From: Salinimicrobium xinjiangense DSM 19287
Lineage (GTDB): Bacteria; Bacteroidota; Bacteroidia; Flavobacteriales; Flavobacteriaceae
Reading direction: 5' to 3'
Assembly: GCF_000423585.1 (NCBI RefSeq)
Contig: NZ_AUIG01000022.1
Span: 1-64,000, forward strand
Length of the DNA stretch: 64,000 nucleotides
Below are positions 33,251-42,080 of the stretch, piece after piece (position 1 is the first letter of the stretch; each line of letters starts with the position of its first letter). The notes below the pieces were generated by a model. The model was given only the letters and a program-made list of their open reading frames with translations, made no database searches and was not told where the DNA came from. Made by a program: the position numbers and the translations under genes.

Positions 33251-33295
33251 TTTGTTAATCACAAGATCACTCCAAACAAACTAAATAATTCGAAT

Positions 33296-34633
33296 ATGAA
33301 AATAAAACAATTTAAAGACAGTCCCCTTGCACATTATTCCTATGCCGTGGTAAGTGAAGGTAAGATGGCTTTGATTGATCCAGGTAGAAATCCCTTACAG
33401 TATTACAAATATGCAGAGGAAGAGGAAGCCAAAATAGTAGCAGTTTTTGAAACTCATCCCCATGCGGACTTTGTGAGCAGTCACTCCCAGGTGAGAGAGC
33501 AAACAGGTGCGACTATTTATGTGAGTAAATTACTTGGAGCAGATTACGAACACAAGGCATTTGATGAAGGTGATTCGGTAAAAATGGGAAATGTCACTTT
33601 TAAAGCTCTTAATACTCCGGGACATTCTCCTGACAGTATAACGATAGTTGCACAGGACGGCCATAGAACAGCACTCTTTACGGGAGACACATTATTCATT
33701 GGAGATGTAGGCAGACCGGATCTCAGAGAAAAAGTTGGAAATATGACTGCAAAGAGGGTGGAACTCGCTAAGGCGATGTATCATACAATGCAGAATAAAT
33801 ACCATGGTCTTCCCGATGATGCAATCGTGTACCCCGCACATGGAGCGGGATCTCTCTGCGGAAAAAATATGAGCACAGATTCTTCCAGTACCCTTGGTTA
33901 TGAGAAAAAATATAACTGGGCCTTTCAGGAGCAGACAGAAGAAAAATTTGTAGACACCATCTTAAAAGATCAACCCTTTATTCCACATTACTTCGGATTT
34001 AATGTGGATGTCAACAAAACAGGAGCAGATAATGTGCAGCAAACAAAAGCAGCTGTAAAGCTTCAGCTGTTGGCAGATAAAGTGGAGGCGGGAATAACTG
34101 TAATAGATGTTCGTGACGAAGACAAATACAAAGAAAATCACCTGCCAAACAGTATTAATATTATGGCCAGGAATGAAGACGATAAATATGAAACCTGGTT
34201 GGGAGCCATTGTGAAGCCTAAAGAGCCGTTTTACCTCGTTGTCGAAAGCGTGAAACAGGTTGGGGACATTCTGGAAAGAACTGCCAAGATTGGTTATGAA
34301 AAGCAATTGAGAGGGATATTAACTCTTTCGCAAGAAGCACATCAAAGTTCAGAGGAATTCAACCTGCACGATTTTAAGGAGCACAGGGAGAACTACACCA
34401 TTGTGGATATCAGGAATCAGAGTGAAGTGGCCGAAGGCAAGATATTTGAATCTGCTCTTACCATTCCTCTTAATGAATTGAGGGGAAGGGCCAATGAAGT
34501 TCCGGCAGATAAACCTATAGTGGTGCACTGTGCCGGTGGTTACAGGTCTACTGCAGGTGCCAGTATTCTGGAGAATTTTTTCCACAAGACAGATGTTTTT
34601 GATTTAAGTGATGATATCAAAAAGTTTAATTAG
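33296..34633 (+). CDS. Persulfide dioxygenase-rhodanese fusion
   Basis: This 445-aa cytoplasmic protein joins an ETHE1-like MBL domain (about residues 1-235) to two rhodanese domains. The iron site is visible: FETHPHADFVSSH, LNTPGHSPDS, FTGDTLFIGDVGRPDL and VYPAHGAGSLCGK. The first rhodanese (about 250-345; VIDVRDEDKYKENHLPNSIN) lacks the catalytic Cys; the second (about 365-440) has it in IVVHCAGGYRSTAG (about Cys412). It oxidises glutathione or other low-molecular-weight persulfide to sulfite and moves sulfane sulfur, like CstB. It sits in the Crp-TauE run. It is the most diagnostic member of the sulfur module. Confidence 0.9.
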   Translation: MKIKQFKDSPLAHYSYAVVSEGKMALIDPGRNPLQYYKYAEEEEAKIVAVFETHPHADFVSSHSQVREQTGATIYVSKLLGADYEHKAFDEGDSVKMGNVTFKALNTPGHSPDSITIVAQDGHRTALFTGDTLFIGDVGRPDLREKVGNMTAKRVELAKAMYHTMQNKYHGLPDDAIVYPAHGAGSLCGKNMSTDSSSTLGYEKKYNWAFQEQTEEKFVDTILKDQPFIPHYFGFNVDVNKTGADNVQQTKAAVKLQLLADKVEAGITVIDVRDEDKYKENHLPNSINIMARNEDDKYETWLGAIVKPKEPFYLVVESVKQVGDILERTAKIGYEKQLRGILTLSQEAHQSSEEFNLHDFKEHRENYTIVDIRNQSEVAEGKIFESALTIPLNELRGRANEVPADKPIVVHCAGGYRSTAGASILENFFHKTDVFDLSDDIKKFN

Positions 34634-34642
34634 ATCAAAACA

Positions 34643-35005
34643 ATGAGGTTTAATACCACAATTCCTAAGCGATTGAGATATTATTTCCTGCGGGAGCTGG
34701 TGCAATATAGAGTTGCATTTAAAGAAGGAGACCTTTTACATGCCTGGTATCATCTTGAACGAGCCCATATCATAGGACAGTCTTATCCATGGGAACATAC
34801 CTATGCTCATTGGCTTATGTTGAAGTTCGGGATCGCTATAAAAGACACCAGAGAGGTCCTGGGACAATTGCCGCGTTTGCTTGTTGGTGGAGTGAAATCC
34901 TTTGTCGGGAAAATACCATTAGGTAATCCCGGAGGGGCAAATGTTCCTCCTTTGAAAGTCATGCCTCTACCCGCAGATATTCAGGCTTTGTTTAGGAATT
35001 TATAG
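34643..35005 (+). CDS. DUF3703 protein
   Basis: This 120-aa protein carries the DUF3703 pattern: LLHAWYHLERAHIIGQSYPW (about residues 34-53), HTYAHWLMLKFGI, then GQLPRLLVGGVKSF and GNPGGANVPPLKVMPLP. The family is soluble, of unknown function, often near heavy-metal or sulfur genes. It lies 9 bp after the persulfide dioxygenase gene, in the same operon, and precedes a strong terminator that ends the sulfur run. Confidence 0.85.
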   Translation: MRFNTTIPKRLRYYFLRELVQYRVAFKEGDLLHAWYHLERAHIIGQSYPWEHTYAHWLMLKFGIAIKDTREVLGQLPRLLVGGVKSFVGKIPLGNPGGANVPPLKVMPLPADIQALFRNL

Positions 35006-35022
35006 CCTGCTGAAAAGAAATT

Positions 35023-35052
35023 AAAAAGCTGTCTCTCCAGACAGCTTTTTTT
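35023..35052 (+). terminator. Strong terminator at the end of the sulfur gene run
   Basis: AAAAAGCTGTCT pairs perfectly with AGACAGCTTTTT over the loop ctcc, followed by more T. Confidence 0.9.
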
Positions 35053-35150
35053 ATGGAATTATTTAACGATATCCTGTTTATTAAAATTTTATGAAATTAA
35101 GCGCATAATAATTTTTTATATTTACAAAAAAGCGAAGAAAAACTGCATTT

Positions 35151-35636
35151 ATGGCCGAAAAATATAAAGTTACGGTGAATGGGGAAATGAACTTTGAATT
35201 TACTAAAGATCAAATCTCTGAAGCCGATATTCAAAGAATCTCTTCCCAAAATTTTCATGTGCTACAGGATTCCCGTTCCTTCACTACAGAATTAATAGAA
35301 ACAGATTTTCTGAATAAGACCTATAAGGTTAAGGTGAATTCTGCTTCTTATGAAGTTAAGATCTCAAATGAGCTGGATCTTTTGATCGAAGCTATGGGAT
35401 TAAACCTTACTGCCGCGCAGGTTATTAATGATATCAAGGCACCTATGCCCGGGCTCATTCTGGATGTGCAGGTAAAAGAGGGCCAGGAAGTGAAAGAGGG
35501 GGATTATTTACTTGTTCTGGAAGCTATGAAAATGGAGAATACTTTAACTGCTCCCCGTGATGGCATTGTCAAGTCTGTAAGTGTCAATAAAGGTCAAACG
35601 GTTGACAAGAATCAGCTGCTTATAGAAATGGAATAG
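35151..35636 (+). CDS. Biotin carboxyl carrier protein of an acyl-CoA carboxylase
   Basis: This 161-aa protein has a C-terminal biotinyl domain (residues about 93-161: IKAPMPGLILDVQVKEGQEV, then VLEAMKMENTLTAP) with biotinylated Lys127 in EAMKMEN. Residues 1-90 form a linker domain common to carriers of the propionyl-/methylcrotonyl-CoA type. It hands CO2 on its biotin arm to the carboxyltransferase encoded two genes downstream. It is the first of three genes in a biotin-carboxylase operon. TATATTTAC (about 35117) is one base from the -7 consensus. Confidence 0.9.
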   Translation: MAEKYKVTVNGEMNFEFTKDQISEADIQRISSQNFHVLQDSRSFTTELIETDFLNKTYKVKVNSASYEVKISNELDLLIEAMGLNLTAAQVINDIKAPMPGLILDVQVKEGQEVKEGDYLLVLEAMKMENTLTAPRDGIVKSVSVNKGQTVDKNQLLIEME

Positions 35637-35687
35637 AACCACAAATTCCAATAATTCAAGCACCAAATTCCAATTTAAAAAATTGAA
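35637..35687. repeat. Short heptad-like word cluster between carrier and biotin carboxylase
   Basis: The spacer holds ATTCAA-GCACCAA-ATTCCAA-TTTAAAA-type words ending CAA every 7 bp. The word CAAGCACCAAATTCCAA also occurs at 7961 and, slightly altered, at 7841 and (reversed) 25331. So the repeat family can also sit inside an operon. Confidence 0.55.
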
Positions 35688-37130
35688 ATGAAAAAAATAT
35701 TAGTTGCCAACAGGGGAGAGATTGCTTTAAGGGTGATGAAGACGGCCCGTAAAATGGGAATAAAAACAGTTGCCGTTTTCTCAACGGTCGATCGCAATGC
35801 ACCTCATGTGAAATATGCCGATGAAGCTGTTTGCGTGGGAGAAGCTCCTTCCAATAAATCTTATTTGCTTGGCGATAAAATTATAGAATTAGCAAAGAGT
35901 CTGAACGTAGACGGTATTCATCCCGGCTACGGATTCCTGAGTGAAAATGCTGAATTTGCTGAAAAGGTCGAACAAAACAACATTACCTGGATTGGTCCGG
36001 GCTCAAAAGCCATCAGGATCATGGGGAGCAAACTTGCTGCAAAAGACGCGGTAAAGGATTATGATATTCCTATGGTGCCGGGTATAGATGAAGCAATTAC
36101 CGATCCCGAAAGAGCAAAAAGAATTGCTGCCGAAATTGGATTTCCAATCCTTATCAAAGCATCTGCCGGGGGTGGAGGAAAAGGAATGAGGATAGTAGAA
36201 CAGGAAAAAGACCTGGAGGACCAGATGAAACGTGCTATAAGTGAGGCAGAATCTGCCTTTGGAGATGGTTCAGTCTTTATAGAAAAGTATATTGGAAGTC
36301 CGCGTCACATTGAGATCCAGGTATTGTCTGATACCTGGGGGAATTATCTGCACCTGTTTGAGCGCGAGTGCAGCATTCAGAGGCGCCACCAGAAGGTCGT
36401 GGAAGAAGCCCCCTCTGTGGTACTCAATGAGGAGTTACGGCAAAAAATGGGAGAGGCTGCGGTAAAAGTGGCAAAAGCCTGTGATTATGTTGGTGCAGGG
36501 ACTGTGGAGTTTCTACTGGATGAGAACAAAAACTTTTATTTTCTGGAAATGAATACCCGCCTGCAGGTGGAACACCCGGTAACAGAATTAATTACCGGAA
36601 TTGATCTTGTGGAACAACAAATTAGGGTAGCAAGAGGAGAAGTTTTAAAATTCTCGCAGCAGGATCTTAAGATATCGGGACATGCGGTGGAGCTAAGGGT
36701 CTACGCCGAAGATCCGCTGGAAGATTTCATGCCCAGCGTTGGCACCCTTGAGAAGTATCGGGGGCCTTCGGGAGAAGGCGTAAGGCTGGACGATGGTTTT
36801 GAAGAGGGAATGGAAGTTCCAATCTATTACGACCCCATGCTTGCGAAGTTGATCACCTACGGAAAGAGCAGGGAAGAAGCCATTCAGCGTATGCTGCAGG
36901 CCATTAAGGATTACGAGGTGAAGGGGGTTAGTACAACGCTTCCCTTCGGAAAATTCGTTTTTGAGCATGAAGCCTTCAGAAGCGGAAATTTTGATACCCA
37001 TTTCGTTAAAAAATATTATTCGGCAGAAAAGCTGCAGTCTCAGACTGAAGAGGAAGCCCGCCTGGCAGCGATCATTGCGATCCGCCAATACCTGGAAGAT
37101 CGCGAGCAGTTGAGATTACCTAATAATTAA
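35688..37130 (+). CDS. Acyl-CoA carboxylase biotin carboxylase subunit
   Basis: This 480-aa ATP-grasp enzyme carboxylates biotin with ATP and bicarbonate. It has the N-terminal [20 protein letters not shown], the Gly-rich ATP loop [15 protein letters not shown] (about residues 156-170), [19 protein letters not shown] (about 225-243) and [14 protein letters not shown] (about 287-300), with catalytic Glu, Arg and metal ligands. At 480 aa it is the stand-alone AccC type, extended by about 30 residues at the C-terminus. Order carrier-carboxylase-transferase and the paralogue type suggest propionyl-CoA rather than acetyl-CoA as acceptor (inference). Confidence 0.93.
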   Translation: MKKILVANRGEIALRVMKTARKMGIKTVAVFSTVDRNAPHVKYADEAVCVGEAPSNKSYLLGDKIIELAKSLNVDGIHPGYGFLSENAEFAEKVEQNNITWIGPGSKAIRIMGSKLAAKDAVKDYDIPMVPGIDEAITDPERAKRIAAEIGFPILIKASAGGGGKGMRIVEQEKDLEDQMKRAISEAESAFGDGSVFIEKYIGSPRHIEIQVLSDTWGNYLHLFERECSIQRRHQKVVEEAPSVVLNEELRQKMGEAAVKVAKACDYVGAGTVEFLLDENKNFYFLEMNTRLQVEHPVTELITGIDLVEQQIRVARGEVLKFSQQDLKISGHAVELRVYAEDPLEDFMPSVGTLEKYRGPSGEGVRLDDGFEEGMEVPIYYDPMLAKLITYGKSREEAIQRMLQAIKDYEVKGVSTTLPFGKFVFEHEAFRSGNFDTHFVKKYYSAEKLQSQTEEEARLAAIIAIRQYLEDREQLRLPNN

Positions 37131-37150
37131 ACTTCGGAAGCAGAAAATAT

Positions 37151-38692
37151 ATGAGTCAGAATACCGAAAAGTTAAAAGAAAAAATGGCCGAAGCCCTTAA
37201 GGGTGGTGGTGAAAAAAGAATTGCCAAACAACACGGGCAGAAAAAACTCACTGCCCGGGAACGGGTGGAATACCTGCTGGACGAAGGCTCCTTTGAAGAA
37301 ATAGGAATTCTGGTCACCCATCGTACCACCGACTTCGGAATGGAAAATCAGCAGTATTACGGGGATGGCGTGGTGACAGGATATGGTACTATCAATGGAA
37401 GGTTGGTGTATGTATTTGCACAGGATTTTACTGTTTTTGGAGGATCTCTTTCCGAAACACATGCCGAGAAGATCTGTAAGGTCATGGATCACGCAATGAA
37501 GGTAGGAGCGCCTATTATTGGCCTGAATGATTCGGGTGGAGCAAGGATACAGGAAGGAGTTCGTTCTTTAGGAGGTTATGCCGATATTTTCTACCGCAAT
37601 GTGCAGGCTTCGGGAGTAATTCCGCAGATCTCTGCCATCATGGGTCCCTGCGCCGGAGGAGCGGTTTATTCACCCGCGATGACCGATTTTACGCTGATGG
37701 TGCAGGAAACCAGCTATATGTTCGTAACGGGTCCTAACGTAGTTAAAACGGTGACCAATGAGGAGGTAACTTCCGAAGAGCTTGGAGGGGCCAGTACACA
37801 TTCGACGAAAAGTGGCGTTACGCATGTGACTTCTGCAAACGACATTAGTTGCCTCGAAGACATAAAAAAGCTGCTGAGTTATCTGCCACAGAACAATAAA
37901 GATACAGCCCACAGGCTGGACTACAAGCTGGGAGATGAGCTGCGGGAAGAACTGGAAAATATAGTGCCCGATAGTTCTCACAAGCCTTACGATATGCATG
38001 AGGTGATCAAAGGAATTATAGACAAGGATTCCTTTTTTGAGATCCATAAGAATTATGCAGACAATATTATTGTCGGATTTGCCAGAATGGGGGGCAGGAG
38101 TATAGGAATTGTAGCCAATCAGCCTATGAGCCTTGCGGGGGTGCTGGATGTGAATTCCTCCCGCAAAGCCGCACGCTTTACACGTTTCTGTGATTGTTTT
38201 AATATTCCGCTGCTCGTTTTAGTGGATGTGCCCGGATTTCTTCCCGGGACAGACCAGGAATGGAACGGGATAATTCTGCATGGTGCCAAACTCCTCTACG
38301 CCCTTAGTGAAGCCACAGTGCCACGAGTGACGTTGATCACGCGTAAAGCATATGGAGGTGCTTATGATGTGATGAATTCAAAACATATTGGTGCCGACCT
38401 AAATTATGCATGGCCTACTGCAGAAATTGCTGTAATGGGTGCAAAAGGAGCCAGCGAGATCATCTTCAGGAAAGAAATTAAGGCAGCCGAAGATCCCGAA
38501 CTGAAACTCTCTGAAAAGGAAAAGGAATATGCTGAAAAATTTGCAAATCCTTTTAAAGCAGCTCAACGCGGATTTATCGATGAGGTGATCATGCCAAAGG
38601 ACACGCGAAGAAAACTACTGAAGGCCTTTGGTATGCTCGAGAACAAAGAGGTACTGCGCATTGACCGGAAACATGGAAACATACCACTCTAA
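37151..38692 (+). CDS. Acyl-CoA carboxylase carboxyltransferase (propionyl-CoA type)
   Basis: This 513-aa protein is a fused carboxyltransferase of the PccB/MccB/AccD5 class, with two crotonase-like halves. The first carries [20 protein letters not shown] (about residues 117-136) and [16 protein letters not shown]; the second [20 protein letters not shown] (about 359-378) and [15 protein letters not shown]. It moves the carboxyl group from biotin to acyl-CoA, probably propionyl-CoA to methylmalonyl-CoA, based on the [21 protein letters not shown] motif typical of PccB. It starts 20 bp after the biotin carboxylase. A heptad tract overlaps its stop codon. Confidence 0.92.
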   Translation: MSQNTEKLKEKMAEALKGGGEKRIAKQHGQKKLTARERVEYLLDEGSFEEIGILVTHRTTDFGMENQQYYGDGVVTGYGTINGRLVYVFAQDFTVFGGSLSETHAEKICKVMDHAMKVGAPIIGLNDSGGARIQEGVRSLGGYADIFYRNVQASGVIPQISAIMGPCAGGAVYSPAMTDFTLMVQETSYMFVTGPNVVKTVTNEEVTSEELGGASTHSTKSGVTHVTSANDISCLEDIKKLLSYLPQNNKDTAHRLDYKLGDELREELENIVPDSSHKPYDMHEVIKGIIDKDSFFEIHKNYADNIIVGFARMGGRSIGIVANQPMSLAGVLDVNSSRKAARFTRFCDCFNIPLLVLVDVPGFLPGTDQEWNGIILHGAKLLYALSEATVPRVTLITRKAYGGAYDVMNSKHIGADLNYAWPTAEIAVMGAKGASEIIFRKEIKAAEDPELKLSEKEKEYAEKFANPFKAAQRGFIDEVIMPKDTRRKLLKAFGMLENKEVLRIDRKHGNIPL

Positions 38693-38846
38693 GGTCTAAG
38701 GTTTAAGGAATAAGGTTTAATGTTTAAAGTTAATTGTGCCAGGTTTCAGGTTTTATGTTCGTGAGTTCCGGGTTATGAGTTCGGGGTTTTAATCTCAATT
38801 CTCACGCCTAACGTCTCACTTCTAATGTCTCACGTCTCCTATTTAA
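38690..38846. repeat. Heptad-repeat tract F, starting at the carboxylase stop codon
   Basis: From the TAA stop, 21 consecutive 7-mers run in register from 38693: GGTCTAA, GGTTTAA, GGAATAA, GGTTTAA, TGTTTAA, AGTTAAT, TGTGCCA, GGTTTCA, GGTTTTA, TGTTCGT, GAGTTCC, GGGTTAT, GAGTTCG, GGGTTTT, AATCTCA, ATTCTCA, CGCCTAA, CGTCTCA, CTTCTAA, TGTCTCA, CGTCTCC. Only about 13 bp remain before the next ATG, so any promoter for that gene lies in the tract. Confidence 0.88.
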
Positions 38847-38852
38847 ATTATC

Positions 38853-39749
38853 ATGTCTAAATTCAGAAAAATCGTCTGTGTCGATTATACAAAGCTGGAG
38901 CCCTGGGCGCTGGAGGAGCTGCAGGCCTATAGTGAAGAAAGAATAGATGTTTATGACGATCATCCCTCTTCAAAAGAGGAGATTTTAAGAAGAATTGGAG
39001 ATGCCGATGCGGTGCTGGTTTCCTGGAAAACCAAAATTTCTGAAGAGATAATTGAGCAGTGCTCCAATTTAGGTTATATCGGAATGGCTTGTAGTTTATA
39101 TGATGATGCCTCTGCTAATGTGGCGGTAAATTTTGCACGCAGCAGGGGAATCGCCGTAACCGGGATCAAAGATTACGGTGATCCCGGGGTGGCCGAATTC
39201 ATTACTTCTGAACTCATAAGATTATTTCATGGTTTAGGAGATCACCGGTGGCGGGAAATGCCGGTGGAAATGACCAACAGGAAAATTGGAATCATTGGCC
39301 TGGGTAACACAGGGAAATTGGTTGCGAAATGCCTGCAGCCCTTTGGTCCTGATCTTTTTTACTACAGCCGTACCAGGAAAAAGGAACTTGAAAGCAATAT
39401 TTCTTATCTACCCTTAGATGAGCTATTGCAGACGGTGGATGTGATCACCATTCACCTTCCGCGGAACACGCTGCTTTTAAAGGCACCCCAATTTGACCTT
39501 TTTGGAACCGGTAAAATTCTGATCAATACCTCTCTTGGTCTCCCGTTTGAGGAGGAAGCTTTTGCCGAATGGATAAAAAGGGAAGGCAATTTTGCCATTT
39601 TTGACGGGGATGGAAAGAAAGAACTTTCGGCTAAAACTGAAAATCTACCCCGGGTGATCACTGCGACAAAAAGTGCCGGCTGGGCTAAAGAAACTCAGCA
39701 AAGACTTTCAGAAAAGGTTCTGGAAAATTTAAAAGATTTCCTTGGCTGA
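38853..39749 (+). CDS. 2-hydroxyacid dehydrogenase homologue with lost catalytic residues
   Basis: This 298-aa protein has the fold and NAD site of D-isomer-specific 2-hydroxyacid dehydrogenases: KIGIIGLGNTGKLVAKCL (residues 144-161) and substrate-side DYGDPGVAEFITSELIRL. The catalytic positions are changed: the Arg of NxSRG is Leu228 (INTSLGLPFEEEAF), and the His of TPHxGG is Lys273 (ATKSAGW). The usual Glu motif is altered too (FDGDGKKELS). It may therefore bind NAD without normal dehydrogenase activity, or use a different mechanism. It lies after the carboxylase operon and before the YeeE pair. Confidence 0.75.
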   Translation: MSKFRKIVCVDYTKLEPWALEELQAYSEERIDVYDDHPSSKEEILRRIGDADAVLVSWKTKISEEIIEQCSNLGYIGMACSLYDDASANVAVNFARSRGIAVTGIKDYGDPGVAEFITSELIRLFHGLGDHRWREMPVEMTNRKIGIIGLGNTGKLVAKCLQPFGPDLFYYSRTRKKELESNISYLPLDELLQTVDVITIHLPRNTLLLKAPQFDLFGTGKILINTSLGLPFEEEAFAEWIKREGNFAIFDGDGKKELSAKTENLPRVITATKSAGWAKETQQRLSEKVLENLKDFLG

Positions 39750-39826
39750 TACGTATATTATTTTTCCTGATTGTCTCCCAAAAATAATTCAACTTAAACC
39801 CATTATCTTCGTCCAAAATTCTTTAG

Positions 39827-40387
39827 ATGAATATCTTACTTGAACCCTGGCCCTGGTATGTTTCGGGTCCTTTGATAGCTTTGGTGATGTTTTTGCTCAT
39901 TTTCATGGGTAAGAAATTTGGTATGTCTTCTAATCTGGAAAGCATGTGCAGTATGTGTGGAGCCGGGAAAAGAGCCGATTACTTTAATTTTGACTGGAGA
40001 GCAAAGCGTTGGAACCTCATAGTAATGCTTGGAGCGGCCATTGGTGGATTTGTTGCAGCTCATTTTTTGTCGGTAGGGGCAGCGCCGGTGGATATTTCTG
40101 CAGAAACTGTAAAAAGTCTGGAGAGTCTCGGGTTTCAAAGTGCGGGAGAGGCATATTTACCAGATAGACTGTTTGCAGTAGAAGCGCTTACAGAGCCTAA
40201 AACTCTGATTATTCTCTTAGGGGGCGGCCTGCTTATAGGGTTTGGAGCAAGATATGCAGCGGGTTGTACCTCGGGACACGCTATCTCGGGATTAAGTAAT
40301 TTGCAGCTCCCATCCCTGATTGCTGTTATTGGTTTCTTTATTGGAGGATTGATTATGATCCATTTATTATTCCCTTTAATATTTTGA
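39827..40387 (+). CDS. YeeE/YedE-type sulfur transporter subunit, part 1
   Basis: This 186-aa inner-membrane protein has about five helices. The motif GARYAAGCTSGHAISGLSNL (about residues 143-162) carries the conserved Cys that relays thiosulfate or sulfane sulfur through YeeE-type channels. Another Cys pair, SMCSMCGAGKR, lies at 41-50. In Bacteroidota YeeE is often split into two short genes, as here with 40389. Import or export of thiosulfate-like sulfur is inferred from the family. Confidence 0.88.
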   Translation: MNILLEPWPWYVSGPLIALVMFLLIFMGKKFGMSSNLESMCSMCGAGKRADYFNFDWRAKRWNLIVMLGAAIGGFVAAHFLSVGAAPVDISAETVKSLESLGFQSAGEAYLPDRLFAVEALTEPKTLIILLGGGLLIGFGARYAAGCTSGHAISGLSNLQLPSLIAVIGFFIGGLIMIHLLFPLIF

Positions 40388-40388
40388 T

Positions 40389-40805
40389 ATGAAAAGAACA
40401 CTTGCTTATTTATTTATTGGAATATTCTTCGGGATTGTCATGTATAAGTCCGAAGCCGCTTCCTGGTTTCGTATTTATGAGATGTTCAGGTTCGAATCTT
40501 TTCATATGTACGGAATAATGGGATCTGCTCTGTTATTAGGTGTTACAGGTGTACAGCTGATTAAAAGGAAGAGAATACGATCTTTTTCAGGAGAACCAAT
40601 AAAAATAGCCTCTAAAGACAGAGGCTTTAAAAATTACCTTTTTGGAGGTATTATTTTTGGACTTGGCTGGGCTTTGGCGGGGGCATGTCCCGGGCCTATA
40701 TATACTTTAATAGGCGCGGGATATGTTTCGATTATCATTGTATTGGCGGGAGCATTACTGGGAGCATTTCTATATGGGCTGTTTAAAAGAAAATTACCCC
40801 ATTAA
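40389..40805 (+). CDS. YeeE/YedE-type sulfur transporter subunit, part 2 (DUF6691-like)
   Basis: This 138-aa membrane protein has four helices and the motif LAGACPGPIYTLIGAG (about residues 98-113), which carries the sulfur-relay Cys of the second YeeE half. Its start is 1 bp after the stop of the first half, so the two are translated together and probably form one channel. Its stop overlaps the stop of the convergent gene at 40802 by 4 bp. No dedicated terminator is visible. Confidence 0.87.
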   Translation: MKRTLAYLFIGIFFGIVMYKSEAASWFRIYEMFRFESFHMYGIMGSALLLGVTGVQLIKRKRIRSFSGEPIKIASKDRGFKNYLFGGIIFGLGWALAGACPGPIYTLIGAGYVSIIIVLAGALLGAFLYGLFKRKLPH

Positions 40806-41164
40806 AAGTTGACTATACAGTCTGTAGAAAATCCTCGGCCCTCAATCGATAATTCATAGATCATTCCTTCTCTCCATTTATTTCCTTCAAGTTTTTGATG
40901 CTGAAGTTTCTTTTCGAGGAGTTCACTGATCTTTCTGTCAGTCGAAGCTACATTGACAAATTGCATGGTCTTATCTTCAGAAACAGAAAAGAATAGGGTT
41001 ATGGTTTCTCCTTCCTGAATTGTGCTTTTCGATTTCCGGAGTAAATTCTCAATTTCTTCAGAAAGAGACTTCAGATCAAAAATCTTATCCGGGTTTTTTT
41101 CCGCATAGGTTGTTGTGCTTAAGGACAGAATAAGGGCTACTAATAAAAATTTAAGAGTTTTCAT
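40802..41164 (-). CDS. Small secreted protein of unknown function
   Basis: This 120-aa protein has a signal peptide (about residues 1-21, ending TYAE). The mature part has one helix (SEEIENLLRKSKSTI) followed by strands (ETITLFFSVSEDKTMQFVNV; EGMIYELSIEGRG), a pattern like TonB C-terminal-type or periplasmic alpha/beta domains, but too short to name. One Cys lies near the C-terminus (TDCIVNF). It converges on the YeeE pair with a 4-bp overlap. Confidence 0.65.
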   Translation of the reverse strand: MKTLKFLLVALILSLSTTTYAEKNPDKIFDLKSLSEEIENLLRKSKSTIQEGETITLFFSVSEDKTMQFVNVASTDRKISELLEKKLQHQKLEGNKWREGMIYELSIEGRGFSTDCIVNF

Positions 41165-41303
41165 GATTTCAATTCTTTAAGTTAATAATCAATTCTTTGA
41201 GGGAGTTATCTTAAAGACTATCTGAAAATGAATCTGTTACATCGGAAATAAAAAAATGCTGTAAATCTTTTCCTGTTAAAGAAGAGCTGTCAAAAATACT
41301 ATT

Positions 41304-41939
41304 TTAGAGAGGGGATTTTTTGGAAGAAAGGTAAAAAGAAGGGAGGGAGATATGATATTTTACAACTATAAGGCGTATAATAATTACTGTTAGTGACGTG
41401 CCCACATATATGATATCCTGGTTTACTCCAATTTCATGGAGTATGATAAAAGCAAGTCCTCCGGTAATGGAGGCAGTTGCGTAAATTTCTTTTCTAAAGA
41501 TAACAGGGATCTCATTACATAAGATATCCCTTATCACTCCCCCAAAAGTTCCGGTCATCGCACCAAGGGTGATGGATATTATAGGATTTAGATCATTTTG
41601 AATTCCCATTTCAACCCCTGTAATGGTGAAAACTCCTAAACCTATAGTATCAAACAGGAAGAGGGATTTTTTAAGATGATTAAGTTTTCTTCTAAAAATT
41701 ATGGCAAATATGGTCACTACTCCAATGAGATAGATGTATATAATATTTTCCATCCAGGTGACCGGGGTATTGCCTATTAACATGTCGCGAACCGTTCCGC
41801 CACCAATAGCCGTTACAAAAGCAATGATAAAAATCCCGAAAAGATCCAGTCGCCTGTTCATTGCTGCCAGTGCTCCCGAAATGGCAAAAGCAACAGTCCC
41901 TAAAAGATCCAGGATATTGAAAAGAGACAGTTCAATCAT
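41304..41939 (-). CDS. TRIC-like cation channel family protein (UPF0126/YadS-type)
   Basis: This 211-aa inner-membrane protein has seven helices with two internal repeats of the family: AFAISGALAAMNRRLDLFGI (about residues 17-36) with GGGTVRDML, and GVFTITGVEMGIQNDLNP (about 101-118) with GTFGGVIRDILCNE. Prokaryotic TRIC proteins form trimeric K+/Na+ channels. It is divergent from trxB. The exact ion is unknown. Confidence 0.88.
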   Translation of the reverse strand: MIELSLFNILDLLGTVAFAISGALAAMNRRLDLFGIFIIAFVTAIGGGTVRDMLIGNTPVTWMENIIYIYLIGVVTIFAIIFRRKLNHLKKSLFLFDTIGLGVFTITGVEMGIQNDLNPIISITLGAMTGTFGGVIRDILCNEIPVIFRKEIYATASITGGLAFIILHEIGVNQDIIYVGTSLTVIIIRLIVVKYHISLPSFYLSSKKSPL

Positions 41940-42080
41940 TCAGCAAAGGTAAAATAATAGCAGTAGCTTGTAAAGGAGTGTCAAATATAGTTGCCTTATG
42001 TCCACATAGTAAATCTGTATTCTTTAAGCTGTAAGGTTTCTTGGAAAGTTACTACTTTTACAGGAAGAAAATTTTACATC

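Noticed and set aside
41991-42080. Upstream extension of trxB
   Set aside because: The FAD motif should be near the N-terminus, and the ATG at 42081 fits the family start.
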